DNA of 64,000 bases from Oceanisphaera marina (GTDB lineage: Bacteria > Pseudomonadota > Gammaproteobacteria > Enterobacterales > Aeromonadaceae): contig NZ_BMKE01000006.1 in the NCBI RefSeq assembly GCF_014643915.1, forward strand, positions 11,107 through 75,106, in the 5' to 3' direction. Positions 1 to 8,061 of this stretch are shown here, one piece after another (within the stretch, counting starts at the first letter, position 1; the number at the start of each line of letters is the position of its first letter). The notes beneath the pieces were generated by a model, which saw only the letters and a program-made list of their open reading frames with translations, had not been told where the DNA came from and searched no databases. Made by a program: the position numbers and the translations under genes.

Positions 1-147
1 GAGTTCGTCACTGTCGTCGATGAAAACATTACTACGCCGGTGATCGTATCGCGGCGGCGTGGTGAAAACCCCAATGCGGTGATGAGATTGGTGAATACCA
101 TATTGACGGAGCTGGTAGAAAACCGGCTGAGCGGGCGTTATCCCTGA
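1..147 (+). CDS. C-terminal end of a gene cut by the left edge, possibly a LysR-type regulator
   Basis: Frame 1 is open from the first base and ends at TGA 145-147, giving 48 residues. The end reads ...TPVIVSRRRGENPNAVMRLV..., followed by a helical tail. A 'VSRRRG' strand leading into a final helix resembles the last part of LysR effector-binding domains, but too little is present for a firm call. It lies tail to tail with the IclR-family gene on the other strand. A 12-bp palindrome (GCCGGATCCGGC, near 163-174) in the gap could be a weak terminator. Confidence 0.4.
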   Translation, partial: EFVTVVDENITTPVIVSRRRGENPNAVMRLVNTILTELVENRLSGRYP

Positions 148-208
148 TATGCCCACTGCTGGCCGGATCCGGCATAAGAAACAAGCAGCCAGAGCTCGCC
201 ACCACCCG

Positions 209-991
209 TTAACCCACCGCCGTGTGTATCAGGGCGGCCTTTTCCTGCAGCAGCGGCAAAAAGCGTCCGATCAGTGTTTCCATGTCTACCCGGCCAGCGT
301 TGGTACTGATGTTGATCGCCCCCAGTAGAAAGCCCTGCTGATCGAATACCGGCACCGCCACCGATCGCAGGCCGGAATCCAGTTCCTGATCGACGATGGC
401 GTATCCTTGCTGGCGCACCTCTTCCAAGACTTTACGCAATTCATTGCTATCCACAATGCTTCGCTCTGTGTGAGCCTGCAGCCGGGTCTGTGTTAGAACC
501 TCATCCAGTTGGGCACTAGATAACTGAGCCAACAGCACCCGTCCCATAGAGGTGTAGGCGGCGGGCAGCCGGGTGCCGACCGACAGCTGTATTGCCATCA
601 GCCGGTGCTCGGCGGCGGAGCGGGCGATATAGACCACCTCGTCGCCGTCGAGGATGCCGAGCGAGGTGGACTCGTTGATTTGGCGGGTGATGTCTTCCAG
701 ATAAGGCTGGATCATGGTGCCGTAGCGGTTGACCGACAGAAAGGCATGACCCAGTTGCAGCACCTTGGGGGTCAGCTCGAAATGACGGTGCTGTTTCTTC
801 AGATAATCCAGCGCATGCAGGGTGAGCAGAAAGCGGCGGGCCTTGGCCCGGTTCATGCCGGTTTTGGCCGCTACTTCGCTCAGGGTCATACGCGGGCTGT
901 TCTGATCGAACGCCTGTAATACCTCCAGTCCGCTGGCCAGCGCGGTGACGAAGTCGCGATCGTCCGGGTTGAGTTTGTCATCCTGATTCAT
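209..991 (-). CDS. pcaR: IclR-family regulator of the beta-ketoadipate pathway (PcaR/PcaU/PobR type)
   Basis: This 260-residue protein has the IclR layout. An N-terminal winged helix-turn-helix (about residues 20-80, 'MTLSEVAAKTGMNRAKARRFL') is followed by an effector-binding domain ('SLGILDGDEVVYIARS', 'AAYTSMGRVLLA', 'GLRSVAVPVFD'). The frame stays open to 1063, but the ATG at 991 has a good AGGAAA ribosome site and gives the normal family length. It is divergent from pcaIJF, and three copies of the family's typical operator half-site pair lie between them. It probably activates pcaIJF with 3-oxoadipate and controls itself. The family is clear; the pca assignment rests on the neighbours and operators. 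Confidence 0.85.
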   Translation of the reverse strand: MNQDDKLNPDDRDFVTALASGLEVLQAFDQNSPRMTLSEVAAKTGMNRAKARRFLLTLHALDYLKKQHRHFELTPKVLQLGHAFLSVNRYGTMIQPYLEDITRQINESTSLGILDGDEVVYIARSAAEHRLMAIQLSVGTRLPAAYTSMGRVLLAQLSSAQLDEVLTQTRLQAHTERSIVDSNELRKVLEEVRQQGYAIVDQELDSGLRSVAVPVFDQQGFLLGAINISTNAGRVDMETLIGRFLPLLQEKAALIHTAVG

Positions 992-1046
992 GCCGTGTTT
1001 CCTGTCGCGGTCTCGTTGGATAGAAGTGCCACCTATGGTAGCAAAA

Positions 1047-1061
1047 GTTCGCATTGCGAAC
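1047..1061. promoter_or_regulatory. Predicted PcaR operator copy 1 (near the regulator)
   Basis: The 15-bp sequence is GTTCGC-ATT-GCGAAC, an inverted repeat of 6 bp with a 3-bp spacer. It is the same pattern as the two copies near pcaI and lies 56 bp upstream of the chosen pcaR start, a position suited to autoregulation. Confidence 0.65.
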
Positions 1062-1204
1062 ATGTATCATGCGTTATTTCCCCCATGCCTTTAAAACGTA
1101 CCTCCAGGTAAAAAAATAATCATTTATTTTACAAGTGGTTAGGTGTTTTATTCGGCAGGGGGCGATTTTTGGGGTTTGCGAGACTGGGAAAAGAGTGCAA
1201 AGAT

Positions 1205-1239
1205 GTTCGCAATGCAAACATCTAGTTCGCCATGCGAAC
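1205..1239. promoter_or_regulatory. Tandem predicted PcaR operators in front of pcaI
   Basis: Two copies of GTTCGC-N3-GCGAAC start at 1205 (right half degenerate: GCAAAC) and 1225 (perfect). They begin exactly 20 bp apart, about two helical turns, and end 32 bp before the pcaI ATG. IclR-family pca/pob regulators are known to bind sets of short repeats of this kind. The assignment to the divergent regulator is inference from pattern and position. Confidence 0.7.
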
Positions 1240-1270
1240 TTTTTGAATTCACTCAGGGAGGCAAACACTC

Positions 1271-2092
1271 ATGGCCCAATTCATGAGCTTGCACGACGCA
1301 GTTGCTCGTTATGTCCAGGATGGCGCTACCGTCGCCATGGAAGGCTTTACCCATCTGATCCCCTTTGCGGCGGGTCATGAAATTATTCGGCAGGAAAAGC
1401 GCAAGTTGACGCTGATCCGCATGACGCCCGATATCCTCTACGACCAGTTGATTGGTGCCGGTTGTGCCGAGCAGCTGATCTTTTCCTGGGGTGGCAACCC
1501 CGGTGTCGGCTCTTTGCACCGGCTGCGCGATGCGGTAGAGAAGGGTTATCCCCAGCCGCTCGAGATTTTCGAACACAGTCACGCGGCCATGGCCTGTGCC
1601 TATGAAGCGGGCGCCGCCGGCCTGCCGCTGGCGGTATTGCGCGGTTATATCGGAAGCGATCTGCCCAAGGTTAACCCGCAGATCCGTTTTATCGACTGCC
1701 CCTTCACCGGTGAACGGCTGGCGGCGGTTCCTTCGGTGCGGCCCGATGTTAGCATCATCCATGCCCAGCGTGCCGACCGGCAGGGCAACGTGCTGGTGTC
1801 CGGCATCGTCGGGGTACAGAAAGAAGCCGTGCTGGCGGCCAGGCACAGTATTGTCACCGTCGAGGAAATCGTCGATGACCTGCAGGCCGAGCCCAATGCC
1901 TGTGTGATCCCGGGCTGGGCCATCGACGCCATTGCCGAAGTGAAAGGCGGTGCTTCACCGTCTTATGCGTATGGCTATTACCCGCGTAACAACAGTTTCT
2001 ACAAGGAATGGGATGCGATCGCACGGGATCGCGACAGCTTCAATAACTGGCTGCAAGACAACGTCTATAACCGGGGAGGGCAAGCCCAATGA
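1271..2092 (+). CDS. pcaI: 3-oxoadipate CoA-transferase, alpha subunit (CatI/glutaconate-CoA-transferase-like)
   Basis: The protein has 273 residues and would form the alpha half of the enzyme moving CoA from succinyl-CoA to 3-oxoadipate. It contains a class I CoA-transferase alpha fold ('VQDGATVAMEGFTHLIPFAAGHEIIRQ', 'GAGCAEQLIFSWGGNPGVGS', 'VSIIHAQRADRQGNVLVSG'). At 273 residues it is clearly longer than classical PcaI (about 230) and resembles the CatI/GctA branch. GGGAG (1257-1261) precedes the ATG. Its end overlaps pcaJ by 4 bp (ATGA), as expected for an obligate subunit pair. The substrate is assigned from pcaF, pcaD and the regulator next door. Confidence 0.85.
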   Translation: MAQFMSLHDAVARYVQDGATVAMEGFTHLIPFAAGHEIIRQEKRKLTLIRMTPDILYDQLIGAGCAEQLIFSWGGNPGVGSLHRLRDAVEKGYPQPLEIFEHSHAAMACAYEAGAAGLPLAVLRGYIGSDLPKVNPQIRFIDCPFTGERLAAVPSVRPDVSIIHAQRADRQGNVLVSGIVGVQKEAVLAARHSIVTVEEIVDDLQAEPNACVIPGWAIDAIAEVKGGASPSYAYGYYPRNNSFYKEWDAIARDRDSFNNWLQDNVYNRGGQAQ

Positions 2093-2883
2093 CACTCGCA
2101 TACAATGCTTTTGAAATGATGACGGTCACCGCCGCCCGCGCGCTGCAGAACGGCATGACCTGTTTTGTCGGCATCGGCCTGCCCAGCGAGGCCGCCAACC
2201 TGGCCCGGCTGACTCATGCCCCCGAAGTGGTGCTGATTTATGAATCCGGTACCCTGCAGACCAAGCCCGATATATTGCCGTTGTCCATCGGTGACGGTGA
2301 ACTGTGCGAGTCGGCCCTTACTACTGTGGCGGTGCCCGAGATGTTCCGCTACTGGTTGCAGGGCGGCCATATCGATGTGGGTTTCCTCGGTACCGCGCAA
2401 ATAGACAAGTTCGCCAACCTCAACACCACCCTGATTGGTGATTACCAGGCACCCAAGGTACGGCTGCCCGGTGGCGGCGGTGCACCGGAAATCGCCAGCA
2501 ATGCCAAAGAGGTGTTCATTACCCTCAAGCATTCGTCGCGGGCCTTTGTCGAGGCGGTAGACTTTATTACCACCCTGGGTTTCGGCCGTGATGGCAAGGG
2601 CCGTGATGGCGTACCCAACATTGGCCGTGGGCCCACCAAGGTGATTACCGATCTGTGTGTGCTGCAGCCTAATGCGGACACCAAAGAGCTGGTGGTCACC
2701 TCGTTGCATCCCGGTGTGACCCGTGAGCAGGTAAGCGAGGCCACCGGCTGGCCGGTACGCTTTGCCGAGCCGCTGGCGCAAACGGCCGAGCCCAACGCCG
2801 AAGAGCTGGAGATACTGCGGGCGCTCAAGGCCAGAACCGCCGCCCACCATGCCAAATCCATCTCATCGGAGGCCGCGTTATGA
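2089..2883 (+). CDS. pcaJ: 3-oxoadipate CoA-transferase, beta subunit (CatJ-like)
   Basis: This 264-residue beta subunit carries the probable catalytic glutamate in 'IYESGTLQ' (Glu52). That motif is typical of glutaconate-CoA-transferase-type beta subunits, not of the 'SENG' motif of classical PcaJ/ScoB. Further conserved stretches are 'VDVGFLGTAQIDKFANLNTT' and 'LPGGGGAPEIASNAKEVF'. It overlaps pcaI by ATGA at the start and pcaF by 4 bp at the end, so the three genes are translationally coupled. With pcaI it would make 3-oxoadipyl-CoA. Confidence 0.86.
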   Translation: MTLAYNAFEMMTVTAARALQNGMTCFVGIGLPSEAANLARLTHAPEVVLIYESGTLQTKPDILPLSIGDGELCESALTTVAVPEMFRYWLQGGHIDVGFLGTAQIDKFANLNTTLIGDYQAPKVRLPGGGGAPEIASNAKEVFITLKHSSRAFVEAVDFITTLGFGRDGKGRDGVPNIGRGPTKVITDLCVLQPNADTKELVVTSLHPGVTREQVSEATGWPVRFAEPLAQTAEPNAEELEILRALKARTAAHHAKSISSEAAL

Positions 2884-4085
2884 AGCCTGTCTATCTCTGT
2901 CACCCCAGACGTTCGGCCATCGGTCGCTTCGGTGGCACCCTGGCATCGGTGCGCCCCGATGACCTGGCCGCCCAGGTATTCAAGGCGGTACTGGCCCAGG
3001 CACCGGATCTGGACCCCGCCGCCATCGAGGAAGTCATCATGGGCTGTGGTAACCAGGCCGGTGAGGACAACCGCAACGTGGCGCGTATGTCTGCTCTGCT
3101 TGCGGGTCTGCCGGTGAGCGTGCCCGGCACCACCATCAACCGCTTGTGCGGCTCCGGCATGGATGCGGTGGGTACGGCGGTGCGTGCCATCAAGGCCGGC
3201 GAGATGGATCTGGTACTGGCCGGCGGCGTGGAGTCCATGTCCCGCGCGCCTTTTGTGATGGGCAAGGCGGACTCGGCCTTTACTCGTGGCCAGAAAATAG
3301 AAGACACCACCATCGGCTGGCGTTTTATCAACGCGCAGATGAAGGCCCGGTACGGTGTGGACTCGATGCCGGAAACGGCAGAAAACCTCGCCGAACAGTT
3401 CGGTATCTCGCGGGAAGATCAGGATGCCTTCGCCGTTAAGTCTCAGCAAAAAGCGGCGCGGGCGCAAAGCGAAGGTCGCTTTGCCGAAGAAATAGTGGCA
3501 ATAGAAATTCCCCGCCGCAAGCAGGAGCCGCTGCTGTTCGCCGATGACGAGCACCTGCGTCCGGGCACCAGTGTGGACAAGCTGGCGGCCCTGCCGACGC
3601 CGTTCCGTGAGGGTGGCAGCATTACCGCCGGCAACGCCTCGGGCGTGAACGACGGCGCCGCCGCCATGCTGATCGCCAGTGAAGCCGCCGTGCAGCGTCA
3701 TGGCCTCAAGCCGATGGCCCGTATTCTGGGCATGGCCACCGCCGGGGTTGAGCCGCGTATCATGGGCATAGGGCCGGTGCCGGCGGTACGCAAGCTGCTG
3801 GAACGCCACCAGTTATCAATAGATGATATCGACTTGTTTGAGTTCAACGAAGCCTTTGCCGCCCAGGCGCTGGCCTGCATGCGCGAACTGGGGCTGGACG
3901 ATAACGACTTGCGGGTGAACCCCAACGGCGGCGCCATCGCCCTGGGCCATCCGCTGGGCATGTCCGGCGCCCGTCTGCTGCAAACCGCCGCCCATGAACT
4001 GCACCGCCAGAACAAGCGTCTGGCCCTGTGTACCATGTGTGTGGGGGTCGGCCAGGGTATTGCGACCCTGATTGAACGGGTGTAA
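2880..4085 (+). CDS. pcaF: 3-oxoadipyl-CoA thiolase
   Basis: The 401-residue thiolase is the normal length for PcaF/PaaJ. All catalytic residues are present: Cys90 in '[11 protein letters not shown]', His357 in '[12 protein letters not shown]' and Cys387 in '[10 protein letters not shown]'. It cleaves 3-oxoadipyl-CoA to succinyl-CoA and acetyl-CoA, the final step of the pathway. The start overlaps the pcaJ stop. A degradative acetoacetyl-CoA thiolase would look similar, but the operon context favours PcaF. Confidence 0.93.
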   Translation: MKPVYLCHPRRSAIGRFGGTLASVRPDDLAAQVFKAVLAQAPDLDPAAIEEVIMGCGNQAGEDNRNVARMSALLAGLPVSVPGTTINRLCGSGMDAVGTAVRAIKAGEMDLVLAGGVESMSRAPFVMGKADSAFTRGQKIEDTTIGWRFINAQMKARYGVDSMPETAENLAEQFGISREDQDAFAVKSQQKAARAQSEGRFAEEIVAIEIPRRKQEPLLFADDEHLRPGTSVDKLAALPTPFREGGSITAGNASGVNDGAAAMLIASEAAVQRHGLKPMARILGMATAGVEPRIMGIGPVPAVRKLLERHQLSIDDIDLFEFNEAFAAQALACMRELGLDDNDLRVNPNGGAIALGHPLGMSGARLLQTAAHELHRQNKRLALCTMCVGVGQGIATLIERV

Positions 4086-4129
4086 TACCAAACAGATTAA
4101 ATAACAGAGCTATTTTGGTGCTCGGTAAA

Positions 4130-4239
4130 GGTCGGATAAAGGGCTTGCTCCTCCGACCCGCTCAAGCATATCCCTGTGACGCTCAGCACATGACATCCCT
4201 GTCATATGATGGTCGGAGGAACAAATCCCTTTATCCTCC
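4130..4239. repeat. Large imperfect inverted repeat between pcaF and pcaD
   Basis: A 29-nt arm at 4130-4158 (begins GGTCGGATAAAGGG, ends CCTCCGACC) is nearly the reverse complement of 4211-4239 (begins GGTCGGAGG, ends CCCTTTATCCTCC). The arms differ by a few substitutions and a one-base shift. The 52-nt centre holds two copies of ATCCCTGT, the second inside TGACA-TCCC-TGTCA. As RNA it would fold into one long branched hairpin. It looks like a small dispersed palindromic element of MITE or REP type rather than a plain terminator, since no T-run follows. No second copy was noticed in this window. Confidence 0.55.
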
Positions 4240-4345
4240 TTGATGAGTCGTAGTGGTCTGTTGGCACTGTCCGCCAGTTCAGGAGTATCGGCCTTTTGAT
4301 CGATTTACCTGAACGGGCTGTTTTTATTTGAAGTTGGGAGGCTGA

Positions 4346-5134
4346 ATGTCTTTTCTGGAAATTGATGGCCGTACGGTTGGCTACCGTTTGCTGGGCGATT
4401 CTGCGTTGCCGCTGGTGGTGTTAGCCCATCCGCTGGGCATGAGTCAGGCGGTGTGGGACGAATTGCTGCCCATGCTGCTACCTCATTACCGGGTGCTGAG
4501 CTGGGATCTGCCCGGCCACGGCAGCAGCGCGGCCTGGCACGGTGAGGCGATTACGCCTGCCAATCTGGCGAACGAGCTGCTGGCGCTGGTTGATCTGGCT
4601 GGCATAGCGCAGTTTCATTTCGTCGGCACTTCCATCGGTGGCGTCATCGGTCAGCAGTTGCTTGGCCAGGCGCCCGAACGGCTGCTGTCGGTGACCCTGA
4701 CCAATACCTGTGCCGTTATCGGTACGGCAGAAGCCTGGCAAACCCGGGCTGCGGCGGTGCGTGAAAAAGGTCTGGCTGCCATGGCGGTAGACATAGTGCC
4801 GCGCTGGTTCGGTCCCGCCGCCGGTCTGGCCCAGCCAGCCCTGCTCAAGGGCTGGAACACCATAATGGGACGCGGCGACGCCAACAGTTATGCCTTGTTG
4901 TGCGAGATGCTGGGGCGTGCCGACTTCAGTGAGCAACTCAAGGGCCATGAGGTGCCGCTGTTGCTGATTGGCGGCAGCGACGACGTGGCCACGCCACCGG
5001 CATCGCTGCAAACCCTGGCCGAATGCTGCGGCGTCGGTGAGCCGGTGATCCTGAACAAGGTGGGCCATGTGCCTTCGGTTGAAGCCCCGGAAAGCGTTGG
5101 CCACTTGCTGCTGGAACATATCAGCAAGATTTGA
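4346..5134 (+). CDS. pcaD: 3-oxoadipate enol-lactonase
   Basis: This 262-residue alpha/beta hydrolase has the usual PcaD length. The nucleophile is Ser96 in 'FVGTSIGGVIG', the oxyanion-hole region is 'VVLAHPLGMS', the acid is in 'LLLIGGSDDVATP' (near 212) and the catalytic His241 is in 'VGHVPSVEAPE'. It hydrolyses 3-oxoadipate enol-lactone to 3-oxoadipate, the substrate of the pcaIJ product upstream. A GGGAG ribosome site precedes the ATG. A 260-bp gap with the inverted repeat separates it from pcaF, so it may have its own promoter. Confidence 0.9.
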   Translation: MSFLEIDGRTVGYRLLGDSALPLVVLAHPLGMSQAVWDELLPMLLPHYRVLSWDLPGHGSSAAWHGEAITPANLANELLALVDLAGIAQFHFVGTSIGGVIGQQLLGQAPERLLSVTLTNTCAVIGTAEAWQTRAAAVREKGLAAMAVDIVPRWFGPAAGLAQPALLKGWNTIMGRGDANSYALLCEMLGRADFSEQLKGHEVPLLLIGGSDDVATPPASLQTLAECCGVGEPVILNKVGHVPSVEAPESVGHLLLEHISKI

Positions 5135-5216
5135 TGTCATAAACTGACTAGGGCTCATTGTGCGGTGAGACCACACCATATCACCGTCGCCATTTCAGGG
5201 GGAGAAGCGCTACTTT

Positions 5217-6149
5217 TTATTCAGGAGAGTGACTTCTTCCCCGATCAAAGCTATCCCAATACGGCGGGTCGCCGAAGTATCCTTCCATAAAATCGATAAA
5301 ACATCTGACCTTGCTGGCCAGCAATTTTCGGTGCGCATAAACGGCATACAGGCCCATGGCATCCGGTTCGTATTGCGAAAGAATCACCTTGAGCTTGCCT
5401 TCGGCAATGGCGGGTCCGCAAATAAAGGTGGGTTGAATGATAATGCCGGCGCCTTCAATAGCGGCCTTGACCAGCACTTCTCCGTTGTTACTGACCATGT
5501 TGCCTCTTGGTTCGAGCCCGGTCGTCCGTCGCCACTCATGGGCGGGAAAACTGTTGTTGTCTTCCATGTAGCTGTAGTGCAGATAGCGGTGATTTTTCAG
5601 CTCTTCCAGCGTCGAGGGCATACCGTGCTGTGTCAGATAAGCAGGAGAAGCGCACATCACCAGCCTGATCGGGACAATAAATTTGGCAATCATGGACGAG
5701 CTTTTCAAACGGCCGATGCGCAGGGCAATGTCGAAGCCTTCTTCCACAATATCGACCTTTCGGTCGTTCAGTTGCAAATCGACACTTACCGACGGATGAG
5801 CGCGCTGAAAGTCACAGAGCAGGGGAGACAGATGCAGGGTGGAAAAAGACACCGGGGCGCTGATACGTAGTTGCCCTTGTGCACCTTCCTGCAGATCATT
5901 GAGTTGGCTGTCCATGTCGTCGATATCATCCAGCACCAATTGGGCGCGCTGGGCGTAACGGGTTCCGGCTTCGGTAAGGTGTATCTTGCGGGTAGTGCGA
6001 TTGAGCAGGCGTACACCTAGCCGCTCCTCCAGCCGAGATACATACTTGCTGACCAGTTGTGGTGACATGCCCAGCTTCTCTGCTGCACGAGTAAAGCCGC
6101 CTTCGGTGACCACGGTAACAAAGGCGCGCATGGCATCGATACGATCCAT
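5217..6149 (-). CDS. LysR-family transcriptional regulator
   Basis: The protein has 310 residues. A LysR winged helix-turn-helix is at residues 1-60 ('MDRIDAMRAFVTVVTEGGFTRAAEKLGMSPQLVSKYVSRLEERLG'), followed by a linker helix and a substrate-binding domain. The ATG at 6149 is preferred over the longer frame to 6185 because the family begins there and AGGT lies 8 nt upstream; the longer start has no ribosome site. It is divergent from the DoxX and dioxygenase genes, which it probably controls. The DNA-binding part resembles the DmlR/AaeR-type branch. The ligand is unknown. Confidence 0.88.
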   Translation of the reverse strand: MDRIDAMRAFVTVVTEGGFTRAAEKLGMSPQLVSKYVSRLEERLGVRLLNRTTRKIHLTEAGTRYAQRAQLVLDDIDDMDSQLNDLQEGAQGQLRISAPVSFSTLHLSPLLCDFQRAHPSVSVDLQLNDRKVDIVEEGFDIALRIGRLKSSSMIAKFIVPIRLVMCASPAYLTQHGMPSTLEELKNHRYLHYSYMEDNNSFPAHEWRRTTGLEPRGNMVSNNGEVLVKAAIEGAGIIIQPTFICGPAIAEGKLKVILSQYEPDAMGLYAVYAHRKLLASKVRCFIDFMEGYFGDPPYWDSFDRGRSHSPE

Positions 6150-6311
6150 GAAAATACCTGTCTGGAATGAAAACACCATTATCAACGAAATGTTTATAAT
6201 TAAGCAATGTTATCGCTATTAATCTTTTTAAATACGGATAGTAGAGTATGCCTCATATCCGGGTCTCTATTGTCAGGGGCCTCCAGCATCATCTTTATTC
6301 GAGGGAATTCC

Positions 6312-6770
6312 ATGAAAAATCAATTGGCACGGACATTGTTCAGCAGTACCGACGGTTATGCGGCATTGGTGCTGCGGGTACCCGTCGGGCTGATCCTGGC
6401 GGCCCACGGCGCGCAGAAACTGTTTGGCTGGTTCGGTGGCTATGGCCTGGAAGGGACCGGTCAGTGGTTGGCGAGCATCGGCCTGGCACCGGGTTACCTG
6501 ATGGCTCTGCTGGCCGGTGGCGCCGAGTTCTTCGGGGGGTTAGCGCTGGTACTGGGACTGTTGACTCGCCCGGCGGCACTGGTGTCGGCTTTTGCCATGC
6601 TGGTCGCCATTTTCGCCGTGCATATCGACAATGGCCTGTTCATGTCCAACAACGGCTACGAATATGCCCTGACATTATTCGCGGCCACACTCGCCCTGGC
6701 TATTCAGGGAGCGGGACGGCTCGCGGTAGACAGAATGTTGCTGAAGCGTTTTGGTGGAGCATCATACTGA
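6312..6770 (+). CDS. DoxX-family membrane protein
   Basis: This 152-residue protein has four predicted membrane segments and the DoxX signature ('LRVPVGLILAAHGAQKLFGWFGG', 'GGAEFFGGLALVLGLLTRPAAL'). The frame opens at 6207, but ATG 6312 with GAGGGA just upstream gives the normal family start. It lies divergent from the LysR gene and 36 bp before the dioxygenase-like gene. DoxX proteins often accompany oxidative or aromatic stress genes. The exact role is unknown. Confidence 0.85.
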   Translation: MKNQLARTLFSSTDGYAALVLRVPVGLILAAHGAQKLFGWFGGYGLEGTGQWLASIGLAPGYLMALLAGGAEFFGGLALVLGLLTRPAALVSAFAMLVAIFAVHIDNGLFMSNNGYEYALTLFAATLALAIQGAGRLAVDRMLLKRFGGASY

Positions 6771-6806
6771 AGCGTGCGCTTAACTGACGGTAAAGGAGTC
6801 ACCACC

Positions 6807-7640
6807 ATGAGTGCAAAACCGAATGTTCTCTTTATCTCCCACGGTGGTGGCCCCATGCCGTTGCTGGGAGACCCGAGCCATCGAGAAATGGTGGTTCGGC
6901 TCACGGAGATAGCCGACACCCTGTGCAAGCCCTCTGCAATACTGGTTATCAGTGCCCACTGGGAAGAAACGGTGCCGACCATTACCTCGGGGGCCAACCC
7001 GTCTCTGATCTACGATTACTTCGGCTTTCCGCCGGAGTCTTACGACATCGAGTATGCATGCCCCGGTGAGCCTGTGCTGGCGAGGCAGGTCCACGACGTG
7101 CTGGCAAAGGCCGGCATTGCTGCACGACTCGATGAGCGAAGGGGCTTTGATCACGGCCTGTTTGTGCCACTCAAACTGATGTACCCACAGGCGAATATTC
7201 CGTGTGTGCAGTTGTCATTGGTCAACAGCCTGGAGGCCACTACGCACCTTGTGATCGGTCGTGCGTTACAGGCACTGGATTACGAGAATCTGCTGGTGAT
7301 TGGTTCCGGTTTCTCCTTCCATAATATGCGAGCCTTCTTTGCGCCAGATACTCCGGAAATTCAGACTGCCAACGAGGCGTTCGAAGACTGGCTGGAAGAA
7401 ACCTGTAGCAATGCAGCCATGAAGGAATCCGAGAGAATGGAACGACTGGCGCACTGGGAGCGCGCCCCCTATGCCCGATTCTGTCATCCCCGGGAGGAGC
7501 ACCTGCTGCCGTTGCACGTCTGTTATGGGCTGGCGGAAAAGCCCTGTGCTGCCCATATATCGGCAACGGTCCTCGGGAAAAAATCGGGAATACTATATTG
7601 GGGAACGGAGGCTCTGGTTGCTGTGCCTCCTGAAGGGTGA
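6807..7640 (+). CDS. DODA-type (YgiD-like) extradiol aromatic ring-opening dioxygenase family protein
   Basis: The protein has 277 residues of the class III extradiol dioxygenase family. Likely metal ligands are the histidines in 'FISHGGGPMPLLG' (near 11), 'SAHWEE' (near 48) and 'GSGFSFHNM'. 'FDHGLFVPLKLMYPQANIPCVQLSL' is the family's core strand. ATG 6807 has AAAGGAG 10 nt upstream; the frame is open further up without a ribosome site. It forms an operon with the DoxX gene. Members act on DOPA, catechols or unknown phenolics; the substrate here cannot be read from sequence. Confidence 0.85.
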   Translation: MSAKPNVLFISHGGGPMPLLGDPSHREMVVRLTEIADTLCKPSAILVISAHWEETVPTITSGANPSLIYDYFGFPPESYDIEYACPGEPVLARQVHDVLAKAGIAARLDERRGFDHGLFVPLKLMYPQANIPCVQLSLVNSLEATTHLVIGRALQALDYENLLVIGSGFSFHNMRAFFAPDTPEIQTANEAFEDWLEETCSNAAMKESERMERLAHWERAPYARFCHPREEHLLPLHVCYGLAEKPCAAHISATVLGKKSGILYWGTEALVAVPPEG

Positions 7641-7777
7641 ACCAAGGCGGTCATCAACCATAATTCCGACTCTGGCCAAAAACAATACCGGGTGATATGA
7701 AATGCACAACGGCTGAAAAGAGAGCCCTGTGCTAGGTCTGATGGTCACCAGACAAATCATGTCAACTTCGCCATTTC

Positions 7778-7811
7778 CACAAAGCCCTGCTCATTTGAGC
7801 AGGGCTTTGTG
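7778..7811. terminator. Perfect 16-bp hairpin in the 7641-8061 gap
   Basis: CACAAAGCCCTGCTCA pairs perfectly with TGAGCAGGGCTTTGTG around a 2-nt centre, followed by a T-rich stretch. It ends the LysR-divergent DoxX/dioxygenase transcript. The 421-bp gap otherwise shows only the Fur box at 7963-7983 and no convincing gene. Confidence 0.75.
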
Positions 7812-7962
7812 CGTTTCTTCTTGATCGACATGTCAAGTCGTTCAATCACTGCGACCAAGTGCATATTTGGCCGAAGGAGCATGAGGCGCTATCTCTGGCA
7901 TGAACAGCGGCAATGTCTTCAATACCTTCTGTAAGTGTCACTACAAAAGTAAACTATAAAAT

Positions 7963-7983
7963 AAATGATAAGTGTTATCATTT
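7963..7983. promoter_or_regulatory. Fur box upstream of the CirA-like receptor
   Basis: AAATGATAA-N3-TTATCATTT is a perfect 9-3-9 palindrome matching the Fur consensus core (TGATAA..TTATCA). It is 79 bp upstream of the receptor ATG. A further TTATCAT half-site follows at about 7988, so two Fur dimers may bind. Confidence 0.85.
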
Positions 7984-8061
7984 GCGTTATCATCTTTTGG
8001 CTCTGTATGAGTATGTAAGGAATCATGCAATCTAAACCAACACTTTCAAGGAGTTATACCC

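Noticed and set aside
2442-3809. A 455-codon open frame antisense to pcaJ and pcaF
   Set aside because: It lies opposite two well-supported enzymes in GC-rich DNA with biased third positions, which opens the reverse frame. Its residue make-up is Arg-, Gly- and His-rich without any domain.
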